A stretch of DNA of 64,000 nucleotides from Pseudomonas sp. 8AS (GCF_902506505.1 NZ_LR733406.1:558001-622000), one strand, 5' to 3'; positions 44,847 through 54,296 are shown, counted from the first letter of the stretch. Made by a program: numbers and translations. Notes: generated from the letters alone by a model not told the origin.

Positions 44847-46228
44847 GACAGGCAGCTTGCGCCCTGTGCCGGCTGCGGGCGCAGCAAGCGCGCGGTCTTC
44901 CACTCGAAGCCCAGGGTCAGCGCGATGGCCGCGCAGGCCAGGCCGCCGGCCAGCCCCCACCACACGCCATGCGCGCCCCAGCCCAGGGGGAAGGCCAGTG
45001 TCCAGGCCAGCGGAATGCCGATCAGCCAGTAACAGCCAAGCCCGACCAGCAGGGTGGTCTTGCCATCGCCCAGGCCGCGGATCGTGCCCATCGCGATGCT
45101 CTGGGTGCCGTCGAACAGCTCGAACAGGGCGGCCACCGCCAGCAGGCTCACGGCCAGGCTGACGACTTCGGCGAAGGCCGGGTCGCTGCGCTCGACGAAC
45201 AGGCCCACCACGGCTTCCGGGGCCAGCCAGAACAGCAGGGCGAAGGCCAGCATGCAGCAGGCGCCGCCGGCGATGCCCAGGCGCCCGGCGCGGCGCAGCT
45301 CGGCCAGGCGGCCGGCGCCATAGTGCTGGCCAACGCGGAAGGTCACCGCATAGGACAGCCCCTGGGGCAGGATGAAGGCCAGGGTTACCGCCTGGATGGC
45401 GATCTGGTGGGCGGCCAGTTGCACGCTGCCGAGTGCGCCCATGCACAGGGTGGCGAAGGTGAACAGGCCCTGCTCGGCGGCATAGGTGCCGCCGATCGGC
45501 AGGCCCAGGCGCAGCAGCATGTTCAACTCGGCGCGGCGCGGGCGCAGCAGGCCGCGGAGCAGGGCATAGCGGCGATAGGCCGGCGAACGCAGGATGTACA
45601 GGCCCAGGGCCAGGGCCATGCCGGTGCTGACCAGGGCGGTGGTCATGCCGATGCCGCCCAGGCCCAGGCGGGGCAGGCCGAGCCAGCCCTCGATCAGGGC
45701 GTAGTTGATGACGAAGTTGGCGCTGGCACCGACCATGCCAATGGTCATCACCGGGCCGGGGTAGCCGATGGCGCTGGTGAAACCGCGCAGGGCCATGAAG
45801 CACAGGTAGCCGGGCAGGGCCAGCGCCAGTGGGCCGAGAAACTCCATGGCGAGGGCGGCGGTGGCAGGCTGCTGGCCCAGGTAGGGCAGCAGCGGGCCGA
45901 GACCGTGCAGGCCCAGCGCGCCGCCGATGCCCAGCAGCAGCGCCAGCCACAGGCCGTTCTGGATCAGGCGGGTGACCCCTGCACCGTCGCCGGCGCCATG
46001 GCGGATGGCGACCAGGCTGCCCACGGCCGCCATCATGCCGACGCAGAACAGCGAGAGCATGTAGTAGCAGGTGGCGCCGAGCGCTCCACCGGCCAGCTGC
46101 TCGGGGCCGAGCATGGCCATCATGATGGTGTCGGTGAAGACCATGAGGACATGGGCCAGTTGGGCGGCGATCAGCGGCGCGGCCAGGCGCACCAGGGCCG
46201 CCAGTTCGCTGCGCAGGGTGTTTTGCAT
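44843..46228 (-). CDS. MATE-family efflux transporter (NorM-like)
   Basis: A 461-residue inner-membrane antiporter with twelve predicted helices in two homologous halves. The first half begins LVRLAAPLIAAQLAHVLMVFTDTIMMAMLG, typical of NorM when read across helix 1, and the second half begins LNMLLRLGLPIGGTYAAEQ near residue 240. It should extrude cationic drugs in exchange for Na+ or H+. Position corresponds to PA5294. Divergent from a LysR gene. The TAG stop is in the right arm of a family C repeat. Confidence 0.9.
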   Translation of the reverse strand: MQNTLRSELAALVRLAAPLIAAQLAHVLMVFTDTIMMAMLGPEQLAGGALGATCYYMLSLFCVGMMAAVGSLVAIRHGAGDGAGVTRLIQNGLWLALLLGIGGALGLHGLGPLLPYLGQQPATAALAMEFLGPLALALPGYLCFMALRGFTSAIGYPGPVMTIGMVGASANFVINYALIEGWLGLPRLGLGGIGMTTALVSTGMALALGLYILRSPAYRRYALLRGLLRPRRAELNMLLRLGLPIGGTYAAEQGLFTFATLCMGALGSVQLAAHQIAIQAVTLAFILPQGLSYAVTFRVGQHYGAGRLAELRRAGRLGIAGGACCMLAFALLFWLAPEAVVGLFVERSDPAFAEVVSLAVSLLAVAALFELFDGTQSIAMGTIRGLGDGKTTLLVGLGCYWLIGIPLAWTLAFPLGWGAHGVWWGLAGGLACAAIALTLGFEWKTARLLRPQPAQGASCLS

Positions 46229-46366
46229 GATGAGTAAGGCTCAGGTGACAGGCTTGCCCGAGAGCATCGGGCTGGCGAAGAATGTCGCTATTCTGCTCAG
46301 CCGAGCGGTCCTCCACAAAAGGATAAAAGCGATGCCAGGCATGACTAATACTCATGGATTGCAGGC

Positions 46367-47296
46367 ATGAGCCGGCGCCTGCCGCCGCTCTATGCCCTGC
46401 GCGCCTTCGAGGCGGCGGCGCGGCATGCCTCCTTCACCCGCGCGGCGGAGGAGCTGGCCATCACCCAGAGCGCGGTGAGCCGGCATGTCCGTACCCTGGA
46501 GGAACACTTCGCCTGTCGCCTGTTCGAGCGCCAGGGCCGCAGTCTGCAGCTCAGCGAGACCGGGCGCACCCTGCTGCCCGGCGTGCGCGATGGTTTCGAC
46601 GCCCTGGAGCGGGCCTGCACCGCCCTGCGCGCCGATGACGCGACCCTGCGCCTGAAGGCGCCCTCGACCCTGACCATGCGTTGGCTGCTGGCGCGGCTGT
46701 CGCGTTTTCGTCTGCTCAATGCCGATATCGAGGTGCAGCTGACCAGCGCCTGGATGGATGTGGACAAGGTCGACTTCCACCAGGAGCCGTTCGACTGCGC
46801 GGTGCTGCTCAGCAGCGGCGGTGTCTTCCCCGCCGAGTGGGAGAGTGTCGAGCTGTTCGCCGAATGGCTGATCCCGGTGTGTGCACCGCAGGCGACCGCC
46901 GCCGGCCCCTGGGACCTGACCCGGTTGCAGGCCAGCGAGCTGCTGCACCCGACGCCGGACCGCCGCGACTGGCGCCGCTGGCTGCAGGCCATGGGCCTGG
47001 AGGAGCAGGTGCCGCTGCGCGGCGGGCAGGTGTTCGACACCCTGGAGCTGGGCATGGTCGCCGCGGCCCGTGGCTATGGTGTGTCGATCGGCGACCTGGT
47101 GATGGTCGCCGAGGATGTCGCCCAGGGCCGCCTGGGCCTGCCCTGGCCCAGCGCGGTGCCCAGCGGCGACAGCTACTACCTGGTGTGGCCACGCGGCCGG
47201 CGCGGCGAGGAGCGCCTGCGCCGGCTGCGCGACTTCCTGCTCGCCGAAGTGGCGGCGATGCAGTTGCCGCCGGTGGCGCGGGTCAGGCCCGCGTAG
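46367..47296 (+). CDS. LysR-family regulator (GcvA-like)
   Basis: A 309-residue LysR regulator. The helix-turn-helix (about 8-45) reads LRAFEAAARHASFTRAAEEL then ITQSAVSRHVRTLEE; the start MSRRLPPLYALRAFE is typical of the GcvA/AmpR-like subgroup. The effector domain covers about 92-300. Divergent from the MATE gene (138 bases apart), so that transporter is its most likely target. The ATG at 46367 has only GCAGG upstream. Confidence 0.9.
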   Translation: MSRRLPPLYALRAFEAAARHASFTRAAEELAITQSAVSRHVRTLEEHFACRLFERQGRSLQLSETGRTLLPGVRDGFDALERACTALRADDATLRLKAPSTLTMRWLLARLSRFRLLNADIEVQLTSAWMDVDKVDFHQEPFDCAVLLSSGGVFPAEWESVELFAEWLIPVCAPQATAAGPWDLTRLQASELLHPTPDRRDWRRWLQAMGLEEQVPLRGGQVFDTLELGMVAAARGYGVSIGDLVMVAEDVAQGRLGLPWPSAVPSGDSYYLVWPRGRRGEERLRRLRDFLLAEVAAMQLPPVARVRPA

Positions 47297-47338
47297 AACC
47301 TGTCTCGGCGCACCCGGGGCGAGAGCGTGAGCGGATGC

Positions 47339-48832
47339 TTAGCCGGCGGCCGGGCGGTATTGCAGGGCCTCGGCCAGGTGCGCGCGACTGATCTGTTCGA
47401 CTTCCTGCAGGTCGGCCAGGGTGCGCGCCACCTTGAGCAGGCGATGGGCGGCGCGCAGCGACAGGTTGAGGCGTTCGCAGGCGCCTTCCAGCCAGCTCTG
47501 GTCGTCCGCCTGCAGCGGGCAGTGCCGGCGCAAACCCGGCAGGTCGAGAAAGGCATTGGCGCAGCCCTGGCGCTGCACTTGCAGACGGCGCGCGGCGGCC
47601 ACCCGCGCGGCGACGCTGGCGCTGTCCTGGTCGGCTTCGCCACTGGCATGCAGCACGGTGCTTTCGCGGGCCACGGTGAGGTGCAGGTCGATGCGGTCGA
47701 GCAGCGGCCCGGACAGCTTGCCGCGGTAGCGCTGGATCTGCTCCGGGGTGCAGCGGCAGCGCCCGGCCGGGTCGCCCAGGTAACCGCAGGGGCAGGGATT
47801 CATCGCCGCCACCAGCTGGAAGCGCGCCGGGAAACGCACCCGGTCGCGCGCCCGGGCGATCACTATCTGCCCGCTTTCCAGGGGCTCGCGCAGCACCTCC
47901 AGGACCTTGCGATCGAACTCCGGCAGCTCGTCTAAAAACAGGACGCCCTGATGGGCCAGGGTGATCTCGCCCGGCTGCGGGCGACTGCCGCCACCGACCA
48001 GGGCCGGGCCGGATGCACTGTGATGGGGCTGGCGGAACGGCCGTTGCGGCCAACTGGTCAGCGGCGTCTGGCTGGCCACCGAGTGGATGGCGGCAACCTG
48101 CAGGGCTTCCTCTTCATCGAGTGGCGGCAGCAGGCCGGGTAGGCGGCTGGCCAGCAGGGTCTTGCCGGTGCCGGGTGGGCCGGTGAACAGCAGGTTGTGC
48201 CCGCCGCTGGCGGCGATCAGCAGGGCGCGCTTGGCGGCCAGCTGGCCCTGCACTTCGGCCAGGTCCGGATAGGGCTGGCTGCTGCGCAGCAGGCCGCTGG
48301 CCTGGTAGGGCGCCAGCGGCGTGTGACCGTTGAGGTGGGCGGCGAGCTGCAGCAGGTGGTCGACCGCCAGCACGCTGAGGCCGGAAGCCAGGCTGGCCTC
48401 CTCGGCATTGGCGCTTGGCACCACCAGGGTGCGTCCGGCGGCGCGGGCGGCTAGGGCGGCGGGCAGCACGCCTTGAACCGGGCGCACGGCGCCGGACAGC
48501 GCCAGTTCGCCGAGGCATTCGAGGTGCTCCAGGCTGGCGGCGGGAATCTGCGCACTGGCGGCGAGCACACCGAGGGCGATGGCCAGGTCGAAACGCCCGC
48601 CATCCTTCGGTAGGTCGGCCGGGGCCAGGTTGAGGGTGATGCGCCGCGGCGGGAAGTCGAAGCCGGCATTGAGGATGGCGCTGCGCACGCGGTCCTTGCT
48701 TTCCTTCACCGCGGTTTCCGGCAGGCCGACCAGGGCCATGCTCGGCAGGCCGTTGGCCAGGTGGGCCTCGACGGTAACCGGCGGCGCTTCGACGCCGACC
48801 TGGGCGCGGCTGTGGACGATGGCCAGGGACAT
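47339..48832 (-). CDS. comM: ComM/YifB Mg-chelatase-like AAA+ helicase
   Basis: A 497-residue protein: an N-terminal ChlI/Lon-like domain (about 1-170, beginning MSLAIVHSRAQVGVEAPPVTVEAHL read across the first strands), an AAA+ core with Walker A GPPGTGKT (about 218) and Walker B LFLDELPEF, a zinc-type cysteine group CPCGYLGDPAGRCRC (about 348-362) and a C-terminal Mg_chelatase_C region. ComM helps branch migration when transforming DNA is integrated. CAAGGAG site before the ATG. It follows ubiK by 39 bases on the same strand, so the two may be co-transcribed. Confidence 0.94.
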   Translation of the reverse strand: MSLAIVHSRAQVGVEAPPVTVEAHLANGLPSMALVGLPETAVKESKDRVRSAILNAGFDFPPRRITLNLAPADLPKDGGRFDLAIALGVLAASAQIPAASLEHLECLGELALSGAVRPVQGVLPAALAARAAGRTLVVPSANAEEASLASGLSVLAVDHLLQLAAHLNGHTPLAPYQASGLLRSSQPYPDLAEVQGQLAAKRALLIAASGGHNLLFTGPPGTGKTLLASRLPGLLPPLDEEEALQVAAIHSVASQTPLTSWPQRPFRQPHHSASGPALVGGGSRPQPGEITLAHQGVLFLDELPEFDRKVLEVLREPLESGQIVIARARDRVRFPARFQLVAAMNPCPCGYLGDPAGRCRCTPEQIQRYRGKLSGPLLDRIDLHLTVARESTVLHASGEADQDSASVAARVAAARRLQVQRQGCANAFLDLPGLRRHCPLQADDQSWLEGACERLNLSLRAAHRLLKVARTLADLQEVEQISRAHLAEALQYRPAAG

Positions 48833-48871
48833 GATCGCTCCTTGATCAGGTCGCCGGCCGCTGATCGGCGA

Positions 48872-49132
48872 TCAGTCGGCGGGCGGGGTTTGCTGCGACT
48901 CCAGCGCGGCCACCTTGGCCTCCAGCGCTTCCAGGCGGGCACGGGTGCGCGCCAGGACGACCATCTGGCTGTCGAACTCGTCGCGGCTGACCAGGTCCAG
49001 CTTGCCGAACGCGCTCTGCAGCAGGACCTTGAACTGCGCCTCGAACTCGCTGCGTGGCAGCGGCGTGTCGCCGTTGAACAGGCGGGAGGTGTGGCTGGTC
49101 AGGGCGTCGAGCAGGGCTTTGGGAGGCAGCAT
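48872..49132 (-). CDS. ubiK: Ubiquinone biosynthesis accessory factor UbiK (YqiC)
   Basis: An 86-residue protein of the BMFP/YqiC family: an N-terminal amphipathic helix (MLPPKALLDALTSHTSRLF) and a C-terminal coiled coil (DSQMVVLARTRARLEALEAK then VAALES) that trimerises. In enterobacteria UbiK supports the UbiJ complex for aerobic ubiquinone synthesis. The ATG at 49132 gives the family N-terminus; the upstream 13 codons were dropped. Upstream of comM on the same strand and divergent from glnK. Confidence 0.86.
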   Translation of the reverse strand: MLPPKALLDALTSHTSRLFNGDTPLPRSEFEAQFKVLLQSAFGKLDLVSRDEFDSQMVVLARTRARLEALEAKVAALESQQTPPAD

Positions 49133-49236
49133 GGCGAAAGTTCCGGTTGCAGATGGCCGGCAGTGTAGCACGCAGGTCGCTGCCGCTTATTGTCGCACTG
49201 CGGTGCACGGTTATTGACCATGCACGGGGCGCACGC

Positions 49237-49253
49237 TGCACCGTTGTTGTGCA
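49237..49253. promoter_or_regulatory. NtrC-like site upstream of glnK
   Basis: TGCAC-CGTTGTT-GTGCA is a perfect 5-base dyad in the TGCAC-N7-GTGCA form used by NtrC. It lies about 90 bases upstream of the sigma-54 promoter at 49329. A weaker TGCAC direct repeat sits at about 49204-49225. Confidence 0.6.
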
Positions 49254-49328
49254 ATGACCCGTTGGTCAGATAGCCGGAAAACCTCGAATACCGGGCTAAC
49301 TGCATGAAAAACAGGCTTTTATCAGAGC

Positions 49329-49344
49329 TGGCAAGCTTTCTGCT
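49329..49344 (+). promoter_or_regulatory. Sigma-54 promoter of glnK-amtB
   Basis: TGGCAAGCTTTCTGCT matches the minus-24/minus-12 consensus TGGCACG-N4-TTGCW with GG and GC in the required 12-base register. It lies about 200 bases before glnK. The 413-base gap 49133-49545 holds this and the NtrC-like site but no gene. Confidence 0.7.
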
Positions 49345-49494
49345 TAGTGACTGGTGACGCGTGCACCGATGCAGTACCGGTGCGCAGAGTGAGGCGGGGG
49401 AAATGCTTCGCTGCATGCGGTTGGTTGGTATCGGCCGGGTTGCGACTGAAGTGGCTGATTCGTTTCAAAAGCCAGGTACTGCGCTTAGACTTGA

Positions 49495-49884
<390 letters not shown>

Positions 49885-49919
49885 GCCTCAGAACCCCACA
49901 CGCCCCAGGAGAAAAACAC

Positions 49920-51236
49920 ATGACTCTGCGTAAGATCGCAGGGCTAGGAGCCCTTTTGTCCCTCGTTACCCCTGGCCTGGCCATGGCTGACGAGGTCGTC
50001 CTCAACTCCGGCGACACCGCCTGGATGATGACCGCCAGCCTGCTGGTGCTGCTCATGACCATCCCGGGGCTGGCGCTGTTCTACGCTGGCATGGTGCGTT
50101 CGAAGAACGTGCTCTCGGTGATGATGCAGTGCTTCGCCATCACCGGCCTGATCAGCATCCTGTGGGTCGTCTACGGCTACAGCATCGCGTTCGATACCAC
50201 CGGCATGGAGCAGGGCGTTGTCAACTTCAACTCCTTCGTCGGCGGCCTGTCCAAGGCCTTCCTCAGCGGCCTGAGCCCGAGCAGCCTGATCGGCGCCTTC
50301 CCGGAAAGCGTGTTCATCTTCTTCCAGATGACCTTCGCCATCATCACTCCGGCCCTGATCGTCGGCGCCTTCGCCGAGCGCATGAAGTTCTCCGCCATGC
50401 TGATCTTCATGGCCGTGTGGTTCACCCTGGTCTACGCACCGATCGCGCACATGGTCTGGTCCGGCAACGGCGGCCTGATGTGGGACTGGGGCGTGCTGGA
50501 CTTCGCCGGCGGCACCGTGGTGCATATCAACGCCGGTATTGCCGGTCTGGTGGCCTGCCTGGTGCTGGGCAAGCGCAAGGGCTTCCCGACCACCGCCATG
50601 GCTCCGCACAACCTGGGCTACACCCTGGTCGGCGCGGCGATGCTGTGGGTCGGCTGGTTCGGCTTCAACGCCGGCTCGGCGATCGCCGCCAACGGCACCG
50701 CCGGCATGGCCATGCTGGTCACCCAGATCGCCACCGCCGCTGCCGCCCTGGGCTGGATGGGCGCCGAGTGGATCACCCACGGTAAGCCGAGCGCCCTGGG
50801 CATCGCTTCCGGTGTGGTCGCCGGCCTGGTCGCCATCACCCCGGCTGCCGGTACTGCCGGGCCGATGGGCGCCATCGTGATCGGTCTTTCCGCTGGCGTG
50901 ATCTGCTTCTTCTGCGCCACCAGCCTCAAGCGCAAGCTGGGCTACGACGACTCCCTGGATGCCTTCGGCGTGCATGGCATCGGCGGCATCGTCGGCGCCC
51001 TGCTGACCGGCGTGTTCGCGGCTCCGGCCCTGGGCGGCTTCGGCACCGTGGAAGACATCGGCGCGCAACTGTTCATCCAGTTCAAGGGTGTTGCCTTCAC
51101 CGTGATCTACACCGCCGTGGTCACCTTCGTGATCCTCAAGGTGCTGGACCTGGTGATGGGCCTGCGGGTCAGCGAAGAAGCCGAGACCGTCGGTCTCGAC
51201 CTCTCCGAGCACAACGAGCGCGGCTACAACCTGTAA
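49920..51236 (+). CDS. amtB: Ammonium transporter AmtB
   Basis: 438 residues with an N-terminal signal peptide (LRKIAGLGALLSLVTPGLA, cut after AMA) and eleven membrane helices. The twin pore histidines are present in YAPIAHMVW (first) and FGVHGIGG (second), and the phenylalanine gate and W-rich vestibule are conserved. The cytoplasmic tail ends LSEHNERGYNL. It imports ammonium and is gated by GlnK from the gene just upstream. It ends 15 bases before a strong terminator. Confidence 0.96.
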   Translation: MTLRKIAGLGALLSLVTPGLAMADEVVLNSGDTAWMMTASLLVLLMTIPGLALFYAGMVRSKNVLSVMMQCFAITGLISILWVVYGYSIAFDTTGMEQGVVNFNSFVGGLSKAFLSGLSPSSLIGAFPESVFIFFQMTFAIITPALIVGAFAERMKFSAMLIFMAVWFTLVYAPIAHMVWSGNGGLMWDWGVLDFAGGTVVHINAGIAGLVACLVLGKRKGFPTTAMAPHNLGYTLVGAAMLWVGWFGFNAGSAIAANGTAGMAMLVTQIATAAAALGWMGAEWITHGKPSALGIASGVVAGLVAITPAAGTAGPMGAIVIGLSAGVICFFCATSLKRKLGYDDSLDAFGVHGIGGIVGALLTGVFAAPALGGFGTVEDIGAQLFIQFKGVAFTVIYTAVVTFVILKVLDLVMGLRVSEEAETVGLDLSEHNERGYNL

Positions 51237-51251
51237 GCCCTGACGATGTGC

Positions 51252-51278
51252 AAAACGCCCGGTCCGCCGGGCGTTTTT
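51252..51278 (+). terminator. Rho-independent terminator after amtB
   Basis: AAAACGCCCGG-TCCG-CCGGGCGTTTTT. It separates amtB from the second ammonium-transporter-like gene, so the latter may have its own start of transcription or depend on read-through. Confidence 0.87.
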
Positions 51279-51328
51279 CTGTCTGCGCCAACGGCGGCGC
51301 ACTGTGCAACGGTACAACGGAGTACTTC

Positions 51329-52579
51329 ATGGAAAGCACGGCACTGATTCCCCTGCAGTATGCGCTGGACACTTTCTACCTGCTGATTTGCGGGGCCCTG
51401 GTGATGTGGATGGCGGCAGGCTTCGCCATGCTCGAATCCGGCCTGGTCCGCGCGAAGAACACCGCGGAAATCCTCACCAAGAACATCGTGCTCTACGCCT
51501 TGGCCTGCGTGATGTACCTGCTGGTGGGCTACTACCTGATGTATGGCGGCGCGGCAGGCGGCGCGATACCCAATTTCGGTTTCCTGATCGGCAGCGAGCA
51601 TGCGCTCGAAACCGTCGCCGCCGGTGGCGAGGGGGCGCCCTATTACGCCAAGCGCGCCGATTTCTTCTTCCAGGTGGTGTTCGTCGCCACCGCCATGTCG
51701 ATCGTCTCCGGCGCGGTGGCCGAGCGCATGAAGCTGTGGGCCTTCCTGGCGTTCGCCCTGGTCATGTGCTCGCTGATCTATCCGGTGGAAGGCTACTGGA
51801 CCTGGGGCGGCGGCTTCCTCAAGCAGGCCGGCTTCAAGGACTTCGCCGGCTCCGGCATCGTCCACCTGGCCGGCGCCACCGCCGCCCTGGCCGGGGTCAT
51901 CCTGCTCGGCGCGCGCAAGGGCAAGTACGGCAGCCAGGGGCAGATCAACGCGATCCCCGGCGCCAACCTGCCGCTGGCGACTCTGGGCACCTTCATCCTG
52001 TGGTTCGGCTGGTTCGGCTTCAACGGCGGCTCGCAGCTGAAGATGAGCAGCATCGCCGATGCCAACGCGGTGGCAGCGGTGTTCGTCAACACCAACCTGG
52101 CCGCGGCCGGTGGCCTGCTGGCGGCGCTGGTGGTGGCCCGCGTGCTGTTCGGCAAGGCCGACCTGACCATGATCCTCAACGGGGCCCTGGCCGGTCTGGT
52201 GGCGATCACCGCCGAGCCGTCCACGCCGACCGCGGTGCAGGCCGCACTGATCGGCGCGGTGGGCGGCGTGCTGGTGGTATTCAGCATCCTGCTGCTGGAC
52301 AAGCTGCGCATCGACGATCCGGTCGGCGCCATCTCGGTGCACGGCGCCGGTGGCCTGTGGGGACTGCTGGCGGTGCCGCTGACCAACAGCGGGGCCAGCC
52401 TGACCGCCCAGCTGATGGGCGCGGCCTGCATCTTTGCCTGGGTGTTTGTCGCCAGCCTAGTCACCTGGGGCCTGATCAAGCTGGTCATGGGCCTGCGCGT
52501 CAGCGAGGAGGACGAGTACGAGGGGGTCGACATCGTCGAATGCGGCATGGAGGCCTACCCGGAGTTCACCCGCAAATAG
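51329..52579 (+). CDS. Second ammonium-transporter-family protein, Amt1-like with altered pore histidine
   Basis: A 416-residue Amt/Mep/Rh-family membrane protein of a different subgroup from its neighbour: no signal peptide, and a start (IPLQYALDTFYLLICGALVM split over helix 1) like cyanobacterial Amt proteins. Aligned with AmtB, the first pore histidine is replaced by tyrosine (YPVEGYWTW against YAPIAHMVW), while the second is kept in VHGAGG. It may therefore differ in selectivity or act as a sensor. The ATG at 51329 has CGGAG upstream; the longer frame would start inside the amtB terminator. Ends at its own terminator. Confidence 0.9.
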   Translation: MESTALIPLQYALDTFYLLICGALVMWMAAGFAMLESGLVRAKNTAEILTKNIVLYALACVMYLLVGYYLMYGGAAGGAIPNFGFLIGSEHALETVAAGGEGAPYYAKRADFFFQVVFVATAMSIVSGAVAERMKLWAFLAFALVMCSLIYPVEGYWTWGGGFLKQAGFKDFAGSGIVHLAGATAALAGVILLGARKGKYGSQGQINAIPGANLPLATLGTFILWFGWFGFNGGSQLKMSSIADANAVAAVFVNTNLAAAGGLLAALVVARVLFGKADLTMILNGALAGLVAITAEPSTPTAVQAALIGAVGGVLVVFSILLLDKLRIDDPVGAISVHGAGGLWGLLAVPLTNSGASLTAQLMGAACIFAWVFVASLVTWGLIKLVMGLRVSEEDEYEGVDIVECGMEAYPEFTRK

Positions 52580-52598
52580 TTCGACCAAAGACTCGGGC

Positions 52599-52627
52599 AA
52601 AGGGCGCTGCGGCGCCCTTTGCTTTTT
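52599..52627 (+). terminator. Rho-independent terminator after the second amt gene
   Basis: AAAGGGCGC-TGCG-GCGCCCTTT followed by GCTTTTT. Confidence 0.85.
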
Positions 52628-52677
52628 CTGTGGCCACGCTAGAATGCGCCCCCAACGGGATGCTGCGGGTACGGAGC

Positions 52678-53103
52678 ATGTGGCAACAACGGCTGATCGA
52701 GCTGCGCGCCAGGGCACGCGGTTTTCACCTGGTGAGCGACGAAATCGTCGCCGCCCTGCCGGAGTTGCGCGGCTATCGGGTCGGCATTGTGCACCTGTGG
52801 CTGCAGCACACCTCGGCCTCGCTGACCATCAACGAAAATGCCGATGGTGCGGTGCGACGTGACTTCGAGCGCTTCTTCAATCGTCTTGTGCCGCAGGGCT
52901 CAAGCGACTACGAGCACGACGACGAAGGGCCGGACGACCTGCCGGCGCATTTCAAGTCCAGTTTGCTGGGCTGCCAGCTGAGCCTGCCGGTAATGGCGGG
53001 GCGTCTGGCGCTAGGCACCTGGCAAGGGATTTACCTCGGTGAACACCGGGATCGGGCAGGGCGCCGCCGTGTGCTGGCGACCCTCCAGGGCGAGATCGGC
53101 TGA
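52678..53103 (+). CDS. yjbQ: YjbQ/UPF0047-family protein
   Basis: A 141-residue protein of the UPF0047 fold. The conserved HLWLQHTSASLTINEN (about 39-54), YEHDDEGPDDLPAH (about 80-93) and GTWQGIYLGEHR (about 117-128) form the metal-linked pocket. Some homologues show weak thiamine-phosphate synthase activity, but the cell role is unknown. The ATG at 52678 gives the usual MWQQ start; the earlier in-frame ATG at 52660 cannot be excluded. Monocistronic between the second amt gene and sutA. Confidence 0.9.
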   Translation: MWQQRLIELRARARGFHLVSDEIVAALPELRGYRVGIVHLWLQHTSASLTINENADGAVRRDFERFFNRLVPQGSSDYEHDDEGPDDLPAHFKSSLLGCQLSLPVMAGRLALGTWQGIYLGEHRDRAGRRRVLATLQGEIG

Positions 53104-53154
53104 GGCGTCACGGGGCCGTCTGGCACCTGGCCATGAATTTTCTCCGGCGGCGTT

Positions 53155-53181
53155 TTGCATTGCACGCGGCTGGGCTATAAC
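53155..53181 (+). promoter_or_regulatory. Possible promoter of sutA
   Basis: TTGCAT (53155-53160) and TATAAC (53176-53181), 15 bases apart, slightly short for sigma-70. It lies 33 bases before the sutA start. Confidence 0.4.
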
Positions 53182-53213
53182 TAACCTGCTTTGCGCAAGT
53201 CATGAGGTAGAAC

Positions 53214-53543
53214 ATGAGCGACGAAGAACTGGAACAAGACGAACTGGAAGCGGGCGACGAGGACGAAGGCGAGGAGCTGGAAGCCGCCGACGACGGCGTT
53301 GCCGATGACGACGAAGACAGTGGCTCGGACGTTCCCAGCCCCAAGCCTGGCAAGAAGGCCAAGGCGGCGGTCGACGTAGAGGAGCTGCCGAGCATCGAAG
53401 CCAAGCAGAAGGAACGCGATGCCCTGGCCAAGGCCATGGAGGAATTCCTCTCGCGCGGCGGCAAGGTGCAGGAAGTGGAAGCCAACGTGGTGGCCGACCC
53501 GCCCAAGAAGCCGGACAGCAAGTACGGCAGCCGCCCCATCTGA
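53214..53543 (+). CDS. sutA: RNA polymerase-associated protein SutA
   Basis: A 109-residue, very acidic protein. Residues 1-40 are almost all D/E/A/G and are probably disordered. A lysine-rich linker leads to a helix (ELPSIEAKQKERDALAKAME) and the tail DSKYGSRPI. SutA of P. aeruginosa binds RNA polymerase and raises rRNA and housekeeping transcription during slow growth. The match rests on the acid N-terminus, the helix, the tail and the place between yjbQ and yigB. It ends at a bidirectional terminator. Confidence 0.9.
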   Translation: MSDEELEQDELEAGDEDEGEELEAADDGVADDDEDSGSDVPSPKPGKKAKAAVDVEELPSIEAKQKERDALAKAMEEFLSRGGKVQEVEANVVADPPKKPDSKYGSRPI

Positions 53544-53557
53544 GGCCGGCTCCGTGA

Positions 53558-53589
53558 TGAAAAAACCCGCCAATCGGCGGGTTTTTTCA
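53558..53589. terminator. Bidirectional terminator between sutA and the HAD gene
   Basis: CCCGCC-AATC-GGCGGG flanked by six A on the left and six T on the right; serves both convergent genes. Confidence 0.88.
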
Positions 53590-53603
53590 TATCAGGCATA
53601 GCC

Positions 53604-54296
53604 CTACCAGCGCTCCAGCAGCAGTGGCAGCTCGGCCAGGCTGGCGATCTGTACGGGCGGCTCCAGCTCGCCGGTCCAGGGCTTGCCCTGCGGGTTGAAC
53701 CAGATCGCCTGCATGCCCGCCGCGCGAGCCCCGGCGATATCGTCGCCGGGATGGTCGCCGATATGCACGGCCTGCGCGGCAGCCACCCCGGCGCGTTGCA
53801 GGGCGGTGTGGAAGGGCAGCGGGTCGGGCTTGCCGATGCCCAGCTCTTCCGCGCACAGGGCGAACTGGAAGTAGTCGGCCAGGCCCAGCCGGCGCACGTC
53901 GGCATTGCCGTTGGTGATCACCGCCAGGGGGTAGCGCAGGGCCAGGCGCTCCAGGGTCTGGTGCACGTCGGGAAACAGCTCGACCCGATGCCGTGCCTCG
54001 AGGAACACCTGGAAGCCCCGTTCGGCCAGCTCGCGCGACTCAGCCTGGGCGTAGCCGGCGTCGATCAGGGCGTGGAACAGGATGCGCCGGCGTAGCTCGC
54101 TGAGGCGATGCCGGAGGTCCGGGTCGCTGCCCAGCAGGCGGCTGCGGATCGCCCACAGGTGCTCGATCGGCACCGGGCCCAGGCGTGGCGCCTGCACGGC
54201 CAGCCAGTCGCGCAGGCTGGCCTCGGCGCCGTGCATCACCGGGGCGACATCCCACAGGGTGTCGTCGAGGTCGAAGGTGATCAGGCGCAGGCTCAT
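53604..54296 (-). CDS. yigB: HAD-family phosphatase (YigB-like)
   Basis: A 230-residue haloacid dehalogenase phosphatase. Motif I FDLDDTLW (nucleophile D9, acid D11), motif II AVITNGN (about 125), motif III Lys in GIGKPDP and motif [14 protein letters not shown] are complete. Homologue YigB removes phosphate from FMN and sugar phosphates. It overlaps the end of xerC by ATGA and is the last gene of lptM-lysA-dapF-DUF484-xerC-yigB, the same order as in enterobacteria. Confidence 0.91.
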   Translation of the reverse strand: MSLRLITFDLDDTLWDVAPVMHGAEASLRDWLAVQAPRLGPVPIEHLWAIRSRLLGSDPDLRHRLSELRRRILFHALIDAGYAQAESRELAERGFQVFLEARHRVELFPDVHQTLERLALRYPLAVITNGNADVRRLGLADYFQFALCAEELGIGKPDPLPFHTALQRAGVAAAQAVHIGDHPGDDIAGARAAGMQAIWFNPQGKPWTGELEPPVQIASLAELPLLLERW

